DNA of 64,000 bases from Staphylococcus simiae (GCF_002902085.1 NZ_PPQR01000025.1:23458-87457), one strand, 5' to 3'. Positions 51,725 through 62,667 are shown, counted from the stretch's first letter. Translations and numbers: made by a program. Notes: generated by a model from the sequence alone, not told the origin.

Positions 51725-54073
51725 ATGAGACAAAAAACACTAGATGTTTTAGAATTTGACAAGATACGCACACTTGTAGCAAATGAAACAGTAAGTGATT
51801 TAGGATTTGACAAAGTTAATCAAATGGCTCCAGCAGTTGATTATGAAACAGTTGTCTTTCAAATGGAAGAAACTGATGAAATATCTCAAATTTATAATAA
51901 ACATCGCTTACCCAGTTTAAGTGGACTAACGAAAGTATCACCTTTGGTTCATAGAGCTGCAATCGGAGGTGTACTAAATGTCAGTGAACTGAATCAAATA
52001 AAGAGATTAATTCAAGTACAGAATCAATTCAAAACATTTTATAACCAATTAGTTGAAGAAGATGAAGGTGTTAAGTATGAGATTCTAGATAGTAGAATGT
52101 CGCAATTGCCAGTATTAACAGACCTTTTTCAACAAATAAACGAAACATGTGATACGTATGATTTATATGATAATGCAAGCTATGAATTACAAAGTATTAG
52201 AAGTAAAATTTCTACTACCAATCAACGTATTAGACAAAATTTAGATCGTATCGTTAAAAGCCAAGCTAATCAAAAGAAACTCTCAGATGCCATTGTAACT
52301 GTTAGAAATGAACGTAATGTGATTCCTGTTAAAGCTGAATATAGACAAGACTTTAATGGTATTGTTCATGATCAATCAGCTTCAGGTCAAACACTATATA
52401 TAGAGCCGTCATCTGTAGTTGAAATGAATAATCAAATCAGTCGATTACGTAATGATGAGGCTGTAGAAAAAGAACGTATTTTAAGTCAATTAACAGGATA
52501 TGTGGCTGCTGAGAAGGATGCATTACTCATCGCTGAAAATGTTATGGGTCAACTTGATTTTCTTATTGCTAAAGCTAGATATGGTAGAACAATTAAAGGA
52601 ACAAAACCAAGATTTCAACAACAACGAACAGTCTATTTGCCTAAAGCCTATCATCCATTACTTAATAGAGAAACTGTCGTAGCAAATACAATTGAATTTA
52701 TGGAAGATATTGAGACTGTTATCATTACTGGACCAAATACTGGCGGTAAGACAGTTACGCTTAAGACACTCGGTTTAATTATAGTTATGGCTCAATCAGG
52801 GTTATTAGTTCCTACACTAGATGGTAGCCAGTTAAGTGTGTTTAAAAATGTTTATTGTGACATTGGTGACGAGCAATCCATAGAACAATCGTTATCAACA
52901 TTTTCTTCACATATGACAAATATTGTAGAAATTTTGCAACAAGCAGATAAACACAGTTTAGTATTATTTGACGAATTAGGTGCAGGAACTGATCCAAGTG
53001 AAGGTGCAGCACTTGCGATGAGTATCTTAGACTATGTAAGAAGTATTGGTGCATTAGTGATGGCAACAACTCATTATCCAGAGTTGAAAGCATATAGTTA
53101 TAATAGACAAGGTGTTATGAATGCTAGTGTTGAATTTGATGTTAATTCACTGAGTCCAACCTATAAATTACTTATGGGTGTACCTGGACGTTCTAATGCT
53201 TTTGATATTTCTAAAAAACTTGGACTGAGTCTTGCTATTATTAATAAAGCGAAGACAATGATTGGCACAGATGAAAAAGAAATCAATGCGATGATTGAGT
53301 CGTTAGAAACTAATTCTAAACGTGTAGAGGATCAACGTGTTGAATTAGATCGTTTAGTCAAAGAAGCGGAACAAGTTCATGATGATTTAGAACGTCAATA
53401 TCAGCAGTATCAAAATTATGAACGTACATTGATGGATGAAGCAAAAGAAAAAGCCAATCAACGTATTAAAGCTGCCACAAAAGAAGCTGACGACATCATT
53501 AAAGATTTGAGACAATTACGAGATAAAAAAGGTGCTGACGTCAAAGAACATGAATTAATTGATAAAAAGAAACACCTTGATGATCAATATGAAGCGAAAT
53601 CTATAAAACAGCATGTTCAAAAACAAAAATACGATAAAATTGAAGCTGGTGACGAAGTTAAAGTGTTATCGTATGGACAAAAAGGTGAAGTTTTAGAGCT
53701 AGTCAACGATAAAGAAGCTGTTGTGCAAATGGGTATTATTAAAATGAAATTACCAATCGCTGACTTAGAGAAAAAGAAAAAAGAAAAAGTAAAACCTACT
53801 AAAATGGTTACGCGACAAAATAGACAGACGATTAAAACAGAGTTGGATTTAAGAGGCTATCGTTATGATGAAGCGTTAGTTGAGTTAGATCAATATTTAG
53901 ACCAAGCAGTGTTAAGTAATTATGAGCAAGTTTATATTATTCACGGCAAAGGTACTGGCGCTTTACAAAAAGGTGTACAACAACATTTGAAAAAGCATAA
54001 AAGTGTTAATTCATTTAGAGGTGGTATGCCAAGTGAAGGCGGTTTTGGTGTCACAGTTGCTGAATTGAAATAA
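51725..54073 (+). CDS. mutS2: Endonuclease/ATPase MutS2
   Basis: 782 residues: MutS-type core and clamp (1-310), ABC ATPase (Walker [10 protein letters not shown] near 338, Walker [17 protein letters not shown]), Lys/Glu-rich coiled coil (about 515-635), KOW-like segment, and C-terminal Smr endonuclease domain ([24 protein letters not shown]). Acts in ribosome collision rescue and in limiting recombination in Bacilli. TTG at 51722 precedes, but ATG 51725 after AGAGGGA is the start. Confidence 0.95.
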   Translation: MRQKTLDVLEFDKIRTLVANETVSDLGFDKVNQMAPAVDYETVVFQMEETDEISQIYNKHRLPSLSGLTKVSPLVHRAAIGGVLNVSELNQIKRLIQVQNQFKTFYNQLVEEDEGVKYEILDSRMSQLPVLTDLFQQINETCDTYDLYDNASYELQSIRSKISTTNQRIRQNLDRIVKSQANQKKLSDAIVTVRNERNVIPVKAEYRQDFNGIVHDQSASGQTLYIEPSSVVEMNNQISRLRNDEAVEKERILSQLTGYVAAEKDALLIAENVMGQLDFLIAKARYGRTIKGTKPRFQQQRTVYLPKAYHPLLNRETVVANTIEFMEDIETVIITGPNTGGKTVTLKTLGLIIVMAQSGLLVPTLDGSQLSVFKNVYCDIGDEQSIEQSLSTFSSHMTNIVEILQQADKHSLVLFDELGAGTDPSEGAALAMSILDYVRSIGALVMATTHYPELKAYSYNRQGVMNASVEFDVNSLSPTYKLLMGVPGRSNAFDISKKLGLSLAIINKAKTMIGTDEKEINAMIESLETNSKRVEDQRVELDRLVKEAEQVHDDLERQYQQYQNYERTLMDEAKEKANQRIKAATKEADDIIKDLRQLRDKKGADVKEHELIDKKKHLDDQYEAKSIKQHVQKQKYDKIEAGDEVKVLSYGQKGEVLELVNDKEAVVQMGIIKMKLPIADLEKKKKEKVKPTKMVTRQNRQTIKTELDLRGYRYDEALVELDQYLDQAVLSNYEQVYIIHGKGTGALQKGVQQHLKKHKSVNSFRGGMPSEGGFGVTVAELK

Positions 54074-54311
54074 TAGATTAAATGCTAATTGAATATGTGA
54101 TAATTTATAATTTTAGAATTAATGAAATATAACAAGCTTTGTAATAAATATAATTACTGGATTATTTAGAATATCTATGAAAAAGATGTATTATTTGATA
54201 TATTGTGTTTCTATGGTTAGAATCTAGTCATACATTAAGTAAATTTATTCTTTGAATATGGCAATTTAATTTAAAAAGTGAGCAAAAAGGTAATACATGA
54301 TTCATTTTATC

Positions 54312-54320
54312 TGATATAAT
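54312..54320 (+). promoter_or_regulatory. Extended -10 promoter of trxA
   Basis: TGA-TATAAT: TG (54312-54313) one base before TATAAT (54315-54320), with only a weak -35 (AATACA, 54292-54297). Confidence 0.6.
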
Positions 54321-54358
54321 TTGCTCATCATAACAATAATTAAGGAGGATTGGCATTT

Positions 54359-54673
54359 ATGGCAATCGTAAAAGTAACTGATGCAGATTTTGATTCAAAA
54401 GTTGAATCTGGTGTTAAATTAGTAGATTTTTGGGCAACTTGGTGTGGACCATGTAAAATGATCGCTCCAGTATTAGAAGAATTAGCAACTGATTATGAAG
54501 GTAAAGCTGATATTTTAAAATTAGACGTTGATGAAAATCCATCAACAGCAGCTAAATTTGAAGTAATGAGTATTCCAACACTCATCGTTTTTAAAGACGG
54601 ACAACCTGTTGATAAAGTAGTTGGTTTCCAACCAAAAGAAAACTTAGCTGAAGTATTAGATAAACACTTATAA
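54359..54673 (+). CDS. trxA: Thioredoxin
   Basis: 104 residues, active site WCGPC (Cys29, Cys32) in [13 protein letters not shown], cis-proline in SIPT and the C-terminal GFQPKENL. General protein disulfide reductase, reduced by thioredoxin reductase. A TTG 9 bases upstream is in frame; ATG 54359 fits the AAGGAGG spacing and the standard N-terminus [11 protein letters not shown]. Own promoter and terminator, so monocistronic or read through to uvrC. Confidence 0.97.
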   Translation: MAIVKVTDADFDSKVESGVKLVDFWATWCGPCKMIAPVLEELATDYEGKADILKLDVDENPSTAAKFEVMSIPTLIVFKDGQPVDKVVGFQPKENLAEVLDKHL

Positions 54674-54689
54674 GTTGAAGCATAAAGTG

Positions 54690-54725
54690 CTGGAGCATTC
54701 TTTATTGAATTGCTCCAGTTTTTAT
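54690..54725 (+). terminator. Terminator of trxA
   Basis: CTGGAGCA (54690-54697) / TGCTCCAG (54711-54718), followed by TTTTTATT. Confidence 0.85.
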
Positions 54726-54753
54726 TGTCAAAAAGCGTGGAAAGGAGGATATC

Positions 54754-56535
54754 ATGGAAGACTACCACAAAGAGATTAAAAATAAGTTAAATGTTGTACC
54801 CATGGAACCTGGGTGTTATTTAATGAAAGATCGTAATGATCAAATAATATACGTTGGTAAAGCTAAGAAGCTTCGTAATCGCTTACGTTCTTATTTTACT
54901 GGTGCGCATGATGCTAAAACAACAAGACTTGTTGGAGAAATTCGTAATTTTGAATTTATTGTTACTTCAAGTGAAACAGAATCATTATTATTAGAGTTGA
55001 ATTTAATTAAGCAGTATCAACCACGTTACAATATATTATTAAAAGATGATAAAAGTTACCCGTTTATTAAAATAACAAAAGAAAAATATCCCAGACTATT
55101 AGTAACGAGAACCGTTAAAAAGGGAAGCGGTAAATATTTTGGTCCTTATCCAAATGCTTATTCAGCACAAGAGACAAAAAAGCTCTTAGATCGAATTTAT
55201 CCATTCAGAAAATGTGATCATATGCCAGATAAATTATGCTTATATTATCATATCGGTCAATGTTTAGGTCCTTGCGTTTATGATGTTGATCTAGCAGAAT
55301 ATGCAAAAATGACTAAAGAAATTACAGATTTTCTTAATGGTGAAGATAAAACAATATTAAAAAATTTAGAACAAAAAATGTTATCTGCTAGTGAAGAACT
55401 AGATTTTGAACGTGCTAAAGAATATAGAGATTTGATCCAACATATTCATAACTTAACCAATAAACAAAAAATTATGTCGACGGATAAAACGATTAGAGAT
55501 GTCTTTGGCTACAGTGTTGATAAAGGATGGATGTGTATCCAAGTATTTTTTATTAGACAAGGTAATATGATTAAGAGAGATACGACGATGATTCCATTAC
55601 AACAAACTGAGGAAGAAGAGTTTTATACTTTTATAGGACAATTTTATGCCTTAAACCAGCATATATTACCTAAAGAAGTACATGTACCTAAAAATTTGGA
55701 TAAAAATATCATTCATTCTGTTGTTGATACAAAAATCGTGCAACCAGCTCGTGGTGCTAAAAAAGATATGGTTGATTTAGCTAACCATAATGCTGAAGTA
55801 TCTTTAAATAATAAATTTGAATTGATTTCAAGAGATGAATCTCGAACTGTGAAAGCAATTGAAGAGTTGGGTGAACGAATGGGCATCCAAACGCCAATCA
55901 GAATTGAAGCTTTTGATAACTCGAATATTCAAGGGGTAGACCCAGTATCAGCAATGGTTAGTTTCGTTGATGGTAAACCTGACAAGAAAAATTATCGAAA
56001 ATATAAAATTAAAACAGTTACTGGACCAGATGATTATAAATCAATGAGAGAAGTTGTAAGACGAAGATACTCTAGAGTATTGAATGAAGGATTACCATTA
56101 CCTGACTTAATTATCGTTGATGGTGGTAAAGGACATATGAATGGTGTTATGGACGTTTTGGAAAATGAACTTGGTCTAGATATACCTGTTGCTGGATTGC
56201 AAAAAAATGATAAACATCAAACTTCAGAATTACTATATGGTAAGAGTGCTGAAATAGTGCCATTGAAGAAAAACAGTCAAGCTTTCTATTTATTACATCG
56301 TATTCAAGATGAAGTACACCGTTTTGCTATTACATTTCATAGACAAACAAGACAAAAAACTGGCTTAAAATCAGTGCTTGATGATATCGAAGGTATTGGT
56401 AGTAAAAGAAAAACAGCATTATTAAGAACATTTGGTTCAATTAAAAAGATGAAAGAAGCAACTATTGAAGATTTCAAAAAAATAGGCATACCAGAAAATG
56501 TTGCACAAAATCTTCAACAACAATTAAATAAATAA
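54754..56535 (+). CDS. uvrC: Excinuclease ABC subunit C
   Basis: 593 residues: N-terminal GIY-YIG nuclease (about 15-95; [20 protein letters not shown]), UvrB-binding UVR motif (about 200-235), RNase H-like endonuclease half ([28 protein letters not shown]) and C-terminal double helix-hairpin-helix ([18 protein letters not shown]). Makes both incisions of nucleotide excision repair. Ribosome site AAAGGAGG. Confidence 0.97.
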   Translation: MEDYHKEIKNKLNVVPMEPGCYLMKDRNDQIIYVGKAKKLRNRLRSYFTGAHDAKTTRLVGEIRNFEFIVTSSETESLLLELNLIKQYQPRYNILLKDDKSYPFIKITKEKYPRLLVTRTVKKGSGKYFGPYPNAYSAQETKKLLDRIYPFRKCDHMPDKLCLYYHIGQCLGPCVYDVDLAEYAKMTKEITDFLNGEDKTILKNLEQKMLSASEELDFERAKEYRDLIQHIHNLTNKQKIMSTDKTIRDVFGYSVDKGWMCIQVFFIRQGNMIKRDTTMIPLQQTEEEEFYTFIGQFYALNQHILPKEVHVPKNLDKNIIHSVVDTKIVQPARGAKKDMVDLANHNAEVSLNNKFELISRDESRTVKAIEELGERMGIQTPIRIEAFDNSNIQGVDPVSAMVSFVDGKPDKKNYRKYKIKTVTGPDDYKSMREVVRRRYSRVLNEGLPLPDLIIVDGGKGHMNGVMDVLENELGLDIPVAGLQKNDKHQTSELLYGKSAEIVPLKKNSQAFYLLHRIQDEVHRFAITFHRQTRQKTGLKSVLDDIEGIGSKRKTALLRTFGSIKKMKEATIEDFKKIGIPENVAQNLQQQLNK

Positions 56536-56537
56536 AA

Positions 56538-56570
56538 TTTTGGGCATGAGAATCATTCTCATGCCCAAAA
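56538..56570. promoter_or_regulatory. 15-bp palindrome with Fur-like core after uvrC
   Basis: Perfect inverted repeat TTTTGGGCATGAGAA - TCA - TTCTCATGCCCAAAA. Its centre TGAGAAT-C-ATTCTCA has the 7-1-7 form of Fur-family boxes. It could also be the uvrC terminator, but no T run follows on the plus strand. Confidence 0.45.
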
Positions 56571-56843
56571 ATATAGTAAATAATGTTACAATGTTGTTAA
56601 CAAAGTTATTTTTTTGAATGTGCGTGGAAGCGTTTTCTAAATGAGAAACTTTATCATTTGTATGTAAATGTTAAAGTAAAACTAAATTTTACATTAATAC
56701 TTAAATAACAAGAATTATTTTCTAGTGCGTTTTTGCAAATGATATTGTTACAACAGATGGAACGAATTCAATTTAGGGGTTAAACGTACATCCATTAATA
56801 ATAACTAAATATAATAATTAACCGTTAACAGGGGGGACTCCTT

Positions 56844-57458
56844 TTGGCACAAACAAAAAATGAATATTACTTAAGACGAATTCATTCGTTATTAGGTATT
56901 ATACCAATTGGCGCATTTTTGGTTGTTCACTTATTGGTGAATCATCAAGCAACACAAGGTGCTGAAGCATTTAATAAAGCGTCAAGTTTCATGGAATCAT
57001 TACCATTCCTTATCGTAGTAGAATTTTTATTCATCTACATTCCGTTGTTATATCATGGTTTATTCGGATTGCATATCGCGTTTACTGCTAAAGAAAACGT
57101 TGGGCATTATTCATTGTTTAGAAACTGGATGTTTTTATTCCAACGTATTAGTGGTATTTTAGCGTTTATCTTTATCGGAGTGCATTTATGGCAAACACGC
57201 CTACAAAAAGCATTCTTTGGTAAAGAGGTTGACTACGATATGATGCATCAAACGTTACAAAATCCAGTTTGGGCAATCATTTATATCATTTGTATTATTG
57301 CAGTAGTATTCCATTTTTCTAACGGATTATGGTCATTCTTAGTGACTTGGGGCGTGTTACAATCTCCAAAATCACAACGTGTCTTTACATGGGTATCATT
57401 AATCGTATTTTTAGTTATTTCATATATAGGTGTAACAGCAATTATTGCCTTTATGTAA
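56844..57458 (+). CDS. sdhC: Succinate dehydrogenase cytochrome b558 subunit (TTG start)
   Basis: 204 residues, five membrane helices, di-haem Bacillus type. Histidines for haem ligation sit in HSLLG, HLLVNH, YHGLFGLH, HLWQTR and FHFSNGLW. Anchors the SDH flavoprotein and passes electrons to menaquinone. Start is TTG at 56844 after GGGGGG with product M-AQTKNEYYLRR; no ATG is suitable before residue 5. Confidence 0.95.
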   Translation: MAQTKNEYYLRRIHSLLGIIPIGAFLVVHLLVNHQATQGAEAFNKASSFMESLPFLIVVEFLFIYIPLLYHGLFGLHIAFTAKENVGHYSLFRNWMFLFQRISGILAFIFIGVHLWQTRLQKAFFGKEVDYDMMHQTLQNPVWAIIYIICIIAVVFHFSNGLWSFLVTWGVLQSPKSQRVFTWVSLIVFLVISYIGVTAIIAFM

Positions 57459-57512
57459 TACGTCGCATATATCAATTTTAAAGTTTTAAAAATTTAGGGG
57501 AGTGACATTTTT

Positions 57513-59279
57513 ATGGCAGAGAAACATCTTATTGTTGTCGGTGGTGGCTTAGCTGGTTTAATGGCAACAATTAAAGCGGCAGAAAAAGGTGCACATGTTG
57601 ATTTATTTTCAGTTGTACCTGTTAAACGTTCGCACTCTGTATGTGCCCAAGGTGGCATTAATGGTGCAGTAAATACCAAAGGTGAAGGAGATTCTCCATG
57701 GATTCATTTTGATGATACAGTTTATGGAGGAGACTTTTTAGCGAATCAGCCACCAGTAAAAGCGATGACTGAGGCAGCACCTAAAATTATCCATTTACTT
57801 GATAGAATGGGAGTTATGTTTAATAGAACGAACGAAGGTTTATTAGATTTTAGACGTTTTGGTGGTACGCTACACCATAGAACAGCATATGCTGGTGCAA
57901 CGACAGGACAACAATTGTTATATGCATTGGATGAGCAAGTTCGTTCTTTTGAAGTGGACGGCTTAGTGACGAAACACGAGGGTTGGGAATTTTTAGGTAT
58001 AGTTAAGGATGAAGAAAATACAGCTAGAGGTATTGTGGCACAGAACATGACGACAGCTGAAATTGATACATTTGGTTCAGACGCTGTAATCATGGCGACA
58101 GGTGGACCTGGTATAATCTTTGGTAAAACTACCAATTCAATGATTAACACTGGTTCTGCAGCTTCTATCGTTTATCAACAAGGTGCCATTTATGCTAATG
58201 GTGAATTTATTCAAATCCATCCAACTGCAATTCCTGGCGATGATAAACTACGCTTAATGAGTGAATCTGCTCGTGGTGAAGGTGGTCGAATCTGGACTTA
58301 TAAAGATGGTAAACCTTGGTATTTCTTAGAAGAAAAATATCCTGATTACGGTAACCTAGTTCCACGTGATATTGCTACACGTGAAATATTTGATGTTTGT
58401 ATTAACCAAAAATTAGGTATTAATGGCGAAAACATGGTCTACCTTGACTTATCACACAAAGACCCACATGAACTTGATGTTAAATTAGGTGGGATTATTG
58501 AAATTTATGAGAAATTTACTGGAGATGATCCACGTAAAGTTCCAATGAAAATTTTCCCAGCTGTGCACTATTCAATGGGTGGCTTATATGTTGATTATGA
58601 TCAAATGACGAATATTAAAGGTTTATTTGCAGCAGGAGAATGTGATTTCTCACAACATGGTGGTAACAGATTAGGTGCTAACTCATTATTATCAGCAATC
58701 TATGGTGGAACGGTTGCAGGACCAAATGCTATTGATTATATCTCTAATATTGAAAAGTCATATACTGACTTAGATGACAGTATTTTTGAACAACGTAAAC
58801 AAGAAGAACAAGAACGTTTTGATAAGTTATTGGCAATGCGTGGTACAGAAAATGCTTATAAATTACACCGTGAGTTAGGTGAAATTATGACGGCTAATGT
58901 AACTGTAGTACGTGAAAATGACAAATTGTTAGAAACAGATAAGAAAATTGTTGAATTGATGAAACGTTATGAAAATATTGATATGGAAGATACGCAAACA
59001 TGGAGTAACCAAGCAGTATTCTTCACTCGTCAATTATGGAATATGTTAGTACTCGCTCGTGTAATTACGCTTGGTGCATATAATCGTAATGAATCAAGAG
59101 GTGCACATTACAAACCTGAATTCCCAGAACGTAATGACGAAGAGTGGTTAAAAACAACAATGGCTTCATTTGAAGGGGCTTTTAATAAACCTAAATTCGA
59201 ATATGAACCAGTTGATGTAAGTTTAATTCCGCCTCGTAAACGTGATTACACTAGTAAGTCTAAAGGGGGTAAAAAGTAA
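57513..59279 (+). CDS. sdhA: Succinate dehydrogenase flavoprotein subunit
   Basis: 588 residues. FAD-binding VVGGGLAGLMA near the N-terminus, covalent-FAD His41 in the RSHSVCAQGGING motif, catalytic-region HPTAIPGDDKLRLMSESARGEGG and RLGANSLLSA. Oxidises succinate to fumarate. Ribosome site GGGGAGTG; the stop shares one base with sdhB (TAATG). Confidence 0.97.
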   Translation: MAEKHLIVVGGGLAGLMATIKAAEKGAHVDLFSVVPVKRSHSVCAQGGINGAVNTKGEGDSPWIHFDDTVYGGDFLANQPPVKAMTEAAPKIIHLLDRMGVMFNRTNEGLLDFRRFGGTLHHRTAYAGATTGQQLLYALDEQVRSFEVDGLVTKHEGWEFLGIVKDEENTARGIVAQNMTTAEIDTFGSDAVIMATGGPGIIFGKTTNSMINTGSAASIVYQQGAIYANGEFIQIHPTAIPGDDKLRLMSESARGEGGRIWTYKDGKPWYFLEEKYPDYGNLVPRDIATREIFDVCINQKLGINGENMVYLDLSHKDPHELDVKLGGIIEIYEKFTGDDPRKVPMKIFPAVHYSMGGLYVDYDQMTNIKGLFAAGECDFSQHGGNRLGANSLLSAIYGGTVAGPNAIDYISNIEKSYTDLDDSIFEQRKQEEQERFDKLLAMRGTENAYKLHRELGEIMTANVTVVRENDKLLETDKKIVELMKRYENIDMEDTQTWSNQAVFFTRQLWNMLVLARVITLGAYNRNESRGAHYKPEFPERNDEEWLKTTMASFEGAFNKPKFEYEPVDVSLIPPRKRDYTSKSKGGKK

Positions 59280-60094
59280 TGACTGAACAATCAGTACAAG
59301 ACACTCCACAACAAGAACAACAAAAAAACAATAACAATAAAACTGTTAAATTAATCATTAAAAGACAAGATACTAGTGATTCTAAACCTTATGAAGAAAC
59401 ATTCGAAATTCCATATAGAGAAAATTTAAATGTAATTGCTTGTTTAATGGAAATAAGACGTAATCCAGTCAATATCAATGGTGAGAAAACTACACCAGTT
59501 GTCTGGGATATGAACTGTTTAGAAGAAGTTTGTGGTGCTTGTTCAATGGTAATTAATGGTCGCGCTAGACAATCATGTTCTGCAATTGTAGATCAACTTG
59601 AACAGCCAATTCGTTTAGAACCTATGAGTACATTCCCAGTCATTCGTGACTTGCAAGTTGATCGTTCTAGAATGTTCGATAACTTAAAACGTATGAAAGC
59701 TTGGATTCCAATTGATGGTACGTATGACTTAGGTCCTGGGCCACGTATGCCTGAGAAAAAACGTCAAACTGCTTATGAGTTATCTAAATGTATGACTTGT
59801 GGTGTTTGTTTAGAAGTTTGTCCTAATGTAACTGAAAAAAATAACTTCGTGGGAGCTCAAGCTATCTCGCAAGTACGTTTATTTAACTTACATCCTACAG
59901 GCTCAATGACTAAAGATGAACGTTTAGATGCCTTAATGGGTGCTGGTGGATTACAGCAATGTGGTAATTCACAAAACTGTGTTAATGCCTGTCCAAAAGG
60001 CATTCCTTTAACAACATCTATTGCAGCAATGAATAGAGAAACAACATTCCACATGTTCAAATCATTCTTTGGTTCAGATCATGAAGTAGAATAA
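59279..60094 (+). CDS. sdhB: Succinate dehydrogenase iron-sulphur subunit
   Basis: 271 residues. N-terminal ferredoxin domain with [2Fe-2S] cysteines (CLEEVCGACSMVI ... SC) and C-terminal domain with [4Fe-4S] and third cluster cysteines (CMTCGVCLEVCP, CGNSQNCVNACPKG). A Gln/Asn-rich N-terminal extension of about 22 residues precedes the ferredoxin fold. Electron path from SdhA to SdhC. Ends at a strong terminator. Confidence 0.97.
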   Translation: MTEQSVQDTPQQEQQKNNNNKTVKLIIKRQDTSDSKPYEETFEIPYRENLNVIACLMEIRRNPVNINGEKTTPVVWDMNCLEEVCGACSMVINGRARQSCSAIVDQLEQPIRLEPMSTFPVIRDLQVDRSRMFDNLKRMKAWIPIDGTYDLGPGPRMPEKKRQTAYELSKCMTCGVCLEVCPNVTEKNNFVGAQAISQVRLFNLHPTGSMTKDERLDALMGAGGLQQCGNSQNCVNACPKGIPLTTSIAAMNRETTFHMFKSFFGSDHEVE

Positions 60095-60103
60095 GTTATT
60101 TTG

Positions 60104-60140
60104 AAATCCCTCAAATTTATAGTTTGAGGGATTTTTTTTC
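60104..60140 (+). terminator. Terminator of sdhCAB
   Basis: 12-bp stem AAATCCCTCAAA / TTTGAGGGATTT (60104-60115, 60123-60134) ending in a run of eight T. Confidence 0.93.
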
Positions 60141-60282
60141 ATAGTATTGTACTACCTTGTTATTGCTAAATATTATCAAAGGTTTTCTAAAGTTAACGAA
60201 GTGGTGGTTATGCATAATGTTTAAAAATAAAAGAATAGTTATGTTAAAATAAACTTTAACTAATGATTAAGGATGACCAATT

Positions 60283-61083
60283 ATGAATAAACCAATAGGT
60301 GTAATAGACTCAGGGGTTGGGGGCTTAACAGTCGCGAAAGAGATTATGCGACAATTACCAAATGAAACGATTTATTATTTAGGTGATATAGGTAGATGTC
60401 CGTATGGTCCAAGACCGGGTGAACAAGTTAAACAATTCACAGTAGAAATCGCTCAGAAATTAATGGAATTTGATATTAAAATGTTAGTCATTGCCTGTAA
60501 TACAGCAACAGCTGTTGCATTAGAATATCTACAAGCTTTATTACCTATTCCTGTGATAGGAGTTATTGAACCTGGTGCAAGAACAGCCATCATGACGACT
60601 AGAAACAATAAAGTTTTAGTATTAGGTACTGAAGGTACAATTAAATCAGAAGCTTATCGTACGCATATTAAACGTATCAACCCACATGTTGAAGTACATG
60701 GCGTAGCATGTCCAGGCTTTGTACCATTAGTTGAACAAATGAGATACAATGACCCTACGATTACTAGTATCATTATCCACCAAACGTTGAAGCGTTGGAG
60801 AAATAGTAAAGCAGATACTGTCATTTTAGGTTGTACACATTATCCGTTGCTATATAAACCAATATACGATTATTTTGATGGTAAAAAAACTGTCATTTCT
60901 TCAGGTTTAGAAACGGCTAGAGAAGTAAGTGCATTACTAACGTTTAGTAATGAACATGCGAGTTATACGCAACACCCACAACATCGTTTCTTTGCAACGG
61001 GTAATACAACCCACATTACGAATATTATTAAAGAATGGTTGAATTTATCAGTAACTGTAGAACAAATTTCAGTATATGAATAG
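60283..61083 (+). CDS. murI: Glutamate racemase
   Basis: 266 residues. Both catalytic cysteine motifs present: IACNTATA and LGCTHYPLL, plus N-terminal IDSGVGGLT and [11 protein letters not shown]. Makes D-glutamate for peptidoglycan. Ribosome site AAGGATGA. Starts the murI-rdgB-phosphodiesterase run conserved in staphylococci and bacilli. Confidence 0.96.
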   Translation: MNKPIGVIDSGVGGLTVAKEIMRQLPNETIYYLGDIGRCPYGPRPGEQVKQFTVEIAQKLMEFDIKMLVIACNTATAVALEYLQALLPIPVIGVIEPGARTAIMTTRNNKVLVLGTEGTIKSEAYRTHIKRINPHVEVHGVACPGFVPLVEQMRYNDPTITSIIIHQTLKRWRNSKADTVILGCTHYPLLYKPIYDYFDGKKTVISSGLETAREVSALLTFSNEHASYTQHPQHRFFATGNTTHITNIIKEWLNLSVTVEQISVYE

Positions 61084-61094
61084 GAGAATAAAAC

Positions 61095-61682
61095 ATGACA
61101 GATATTGTTATTGCGTCAAATAATCAAGGTAAGATTAATGATTTCAAAGTTATCTTTCCAGAATATAATGTAGTTGGTATTGCAGAGTTGATTCCTGATT
61201 TTGATGTTGAAGAAACTGGTACAACATTTGAAGCTAATGCTAAATTGAAATCTGAAGCTGCAGCAAAAGCTTTGAATAAAACAGTTATAGCTGATGATAG
61301 TGGTCTTGAAGTATTTGCATTAGATGGAGAACCTGGAATATATTCAGCTCGATACGCAGGAGAAGAAAAAAGCGATGACGCCAATATTACTAAATTATTA
61401 GCAAAATTAGGTGATAATACACATAGGGAAGCACAATTTGTTTGTGTCATTAGTATGAGTGGACCTGACATAGAAACACAAACGTTTAAAGGGACAGTTT
61501 CTGGAGAAATCACAACTGACAAGCAAGGTGATAACGGCTTTGGTTATGATCCGATTTTTTATGTTCCCAGTCTAAAAAAAACAATGGCTCAATTGACGAA
61601 AGAAGAAAAAGGACAAATCAGTCATAGAAGAAATGCTATTAATAAATTAGAAGCATATTTGAAGGATGATCAACATGTCTAA
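61095..61682 (+). CDS. XTP/dITP diphosphatase (HAM1/RdgB family)
   Basis: 195 residues: SNNQGK (substrate loop), FEANAKLKSEAAAKA, catalytic DDSGLEV, GFGYDPIFY and SHRRNA are the family motifs. Hydrolyses non-canonical purine triphosphates so they are not built into DNA. 11 bases after murI, ribosome site TAGGAGAA; overlaps the next gene by 8 bases. Confidence 0.95.
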   Translation: MTDIVIASNNQGKINDFKVIFPEYNVVGIAELIPDFDVEETGTTFEANAKLKSEAAAKALNKTVIADDSGLEVFALDGEPGIYSARYAGEEKSDDANITKLLAKLGDNTHREAQFVCVISMSGPDIETQTFKGTVSGEITTDKQGDNGFGYDPIFYVPSLKKTMAQLTKEEKGQISHRRNAINKLEAYLKDDQHV

Positions 61683-62178
61683 ATGGATTATAATTAGTGA
61701 CAATCATAATGAATCAGGGATATTATACGACATATATGAAATGCACAGTGATGCTGATGTTTTTATACATTTGGGCGATTCAGAATTTGAATATAATGAT
61801 TCCGAATTAAGTTTATATCATCGAGTAAAAGGTAACTGTGATTTTTATCCTGAATTTCCAATGGAAGAAACCATTGACGTTAATGGAATTAAAGTTTTTT
61901 ATACTCATGGTCATATGTATAGTGTGAATCAAACACGTCAATTATTAGCTGATAAAGCTAAAGAATTAAATTGTCAATTCGCATTTTACGGACATACACA
62001 TGTAGCAAAATATGAAAATATTGATGGCGTACATGTCATTAATCCAGGAAGTATTTCACAGTCAAGAAGTTCAGAAGAAGAAACTTTTGCTGAGATAATG
62101 ATAGATGACAACAACCAAACAGGAACAATCAATTTTAGAAATCGTAACAACAAAATTATTAGACACACTTCCTTCTAA
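61675..62178 (+). CDS. Metallophosphoesterase, YfcE/MJ0936 family
   Basis: 167 residues of a calcineurin-type phosphodiesterase: SDNHN, HLGDSE, GNCD, THGH and YGHTH metal-ligand motifs, and NPGSISQSR. The in-frame ATG at 61666 abuts its GAAGG; ATG 61675 is correctly spaced. Third gene of the murI run. Its stop region is the first arm of the downstream repeat. Confidence 0.92.
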   Translation: MSKWIIISDNHNESGILYDIYEMHSDADVFIHLGDSEFEYNDSELSLYHRVKGNCDFYPEFPMEETIDVNGIKVFYTHGHMYSVNQTRQLLADKAKELNCQFAFYGHTHVAKYENIDGVHVINPGSISQSRSSEEETFAEIMIDDNNQTGTINFRNRNNKIIRHTSF

Positions 62179-62541
62179 AAGAAGGTTAGTGTGTCTTATG
62201 CATTTATGAGACACGAATAAATGTAAACTGAAAATCACTTCCTTCTAAAAGAAGGTTAGTATGTCTTATGCATTTATGAGGCATGAATAAATGTAAACTG
62301 AAAATCACTTCCTTCTAAAAGAAGGTTAGTGTGTCTTATGCATTTATGAGGCAGGAATAAATGTAAACTGAAAATCACTTCCTCCTAAAAGAAGATTAGT
62401 GTGTCTTATGCATTTGTGAGGCATGAATAAATGTAAACTGAAAATCACTTCCTTCTAAAAGAAGGTTAGTGTGTCTTATGCATTTATGAGGCAGGAATAA
62501 ATGTAAACTAAAAATCACTTCCTTCTAAAAGAAGGTTAGTG
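62161..62541. repeat. 70-bp tandem repeat array, five units plus a partial sixth
   Basis: The block CACTTCCTTCTAAAAGAAGG recurs with an exact 70-base period at 62166, 62236, 62306, 62376, 62446 and 62516 (the fourth with two base changes: CCTCC and GAAGATT). Each unit continues TTAGTGTGTCTTATGCATTT and GAATAAATGTAAACTG. The first block has the longest stem, AGACACACT...AGTGTGTCT, just at the stop of the phosphodiesterase gene, and looks like an intrinsic terminator duplicated with its flank. 70 is not a multiple of 3, so no repeated protein. Confidence 0.93.
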
Positions 62542-62588
62542 TATCCAAAAATTAACAACATGTATATCAAACCATTTATTAAGAAACA

Positions 62589-62604
62589 ATTAATAAATAG
62601 TTAA
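62589..62604 (+). promoter_or_regulatory. SaeR-like box upstream of ecb
   Basis: ATTAA-N6-GTTAA, one mismatch from the SaeR consensus GTTAA-N6-GTTAA. A -10-like TATTAT (62628-62633) lies so that the box covers the -35 side, as at known SaeR targets. Confidence 0.5.
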
Positions 62605-62667
62605 TGGTTATTATCATTTATATCTTTTATTATATTTTTATCAAATATAGTAAGGAAGGTATTAAAA

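Noticed and set aside
57746..58150. 134-residue minus-strand frame within sdhA
   Set aside because: Shadow of a strongly conserved gene; composition typical of reverse-frame artefacts.
61124..61522. 132-residue minus-strand frame within the XTP diphosphatase gene
   Set aside because: Fully antisense to a gene with all family motifs; no ribosome site or promoter.
62161..62541. Regular repeats resembling a CRISPR array
   Set aside because: The whole 70-base unit is repeated, including the stretch that would be spacer; there are no unique spacers and no cas genes nearby.
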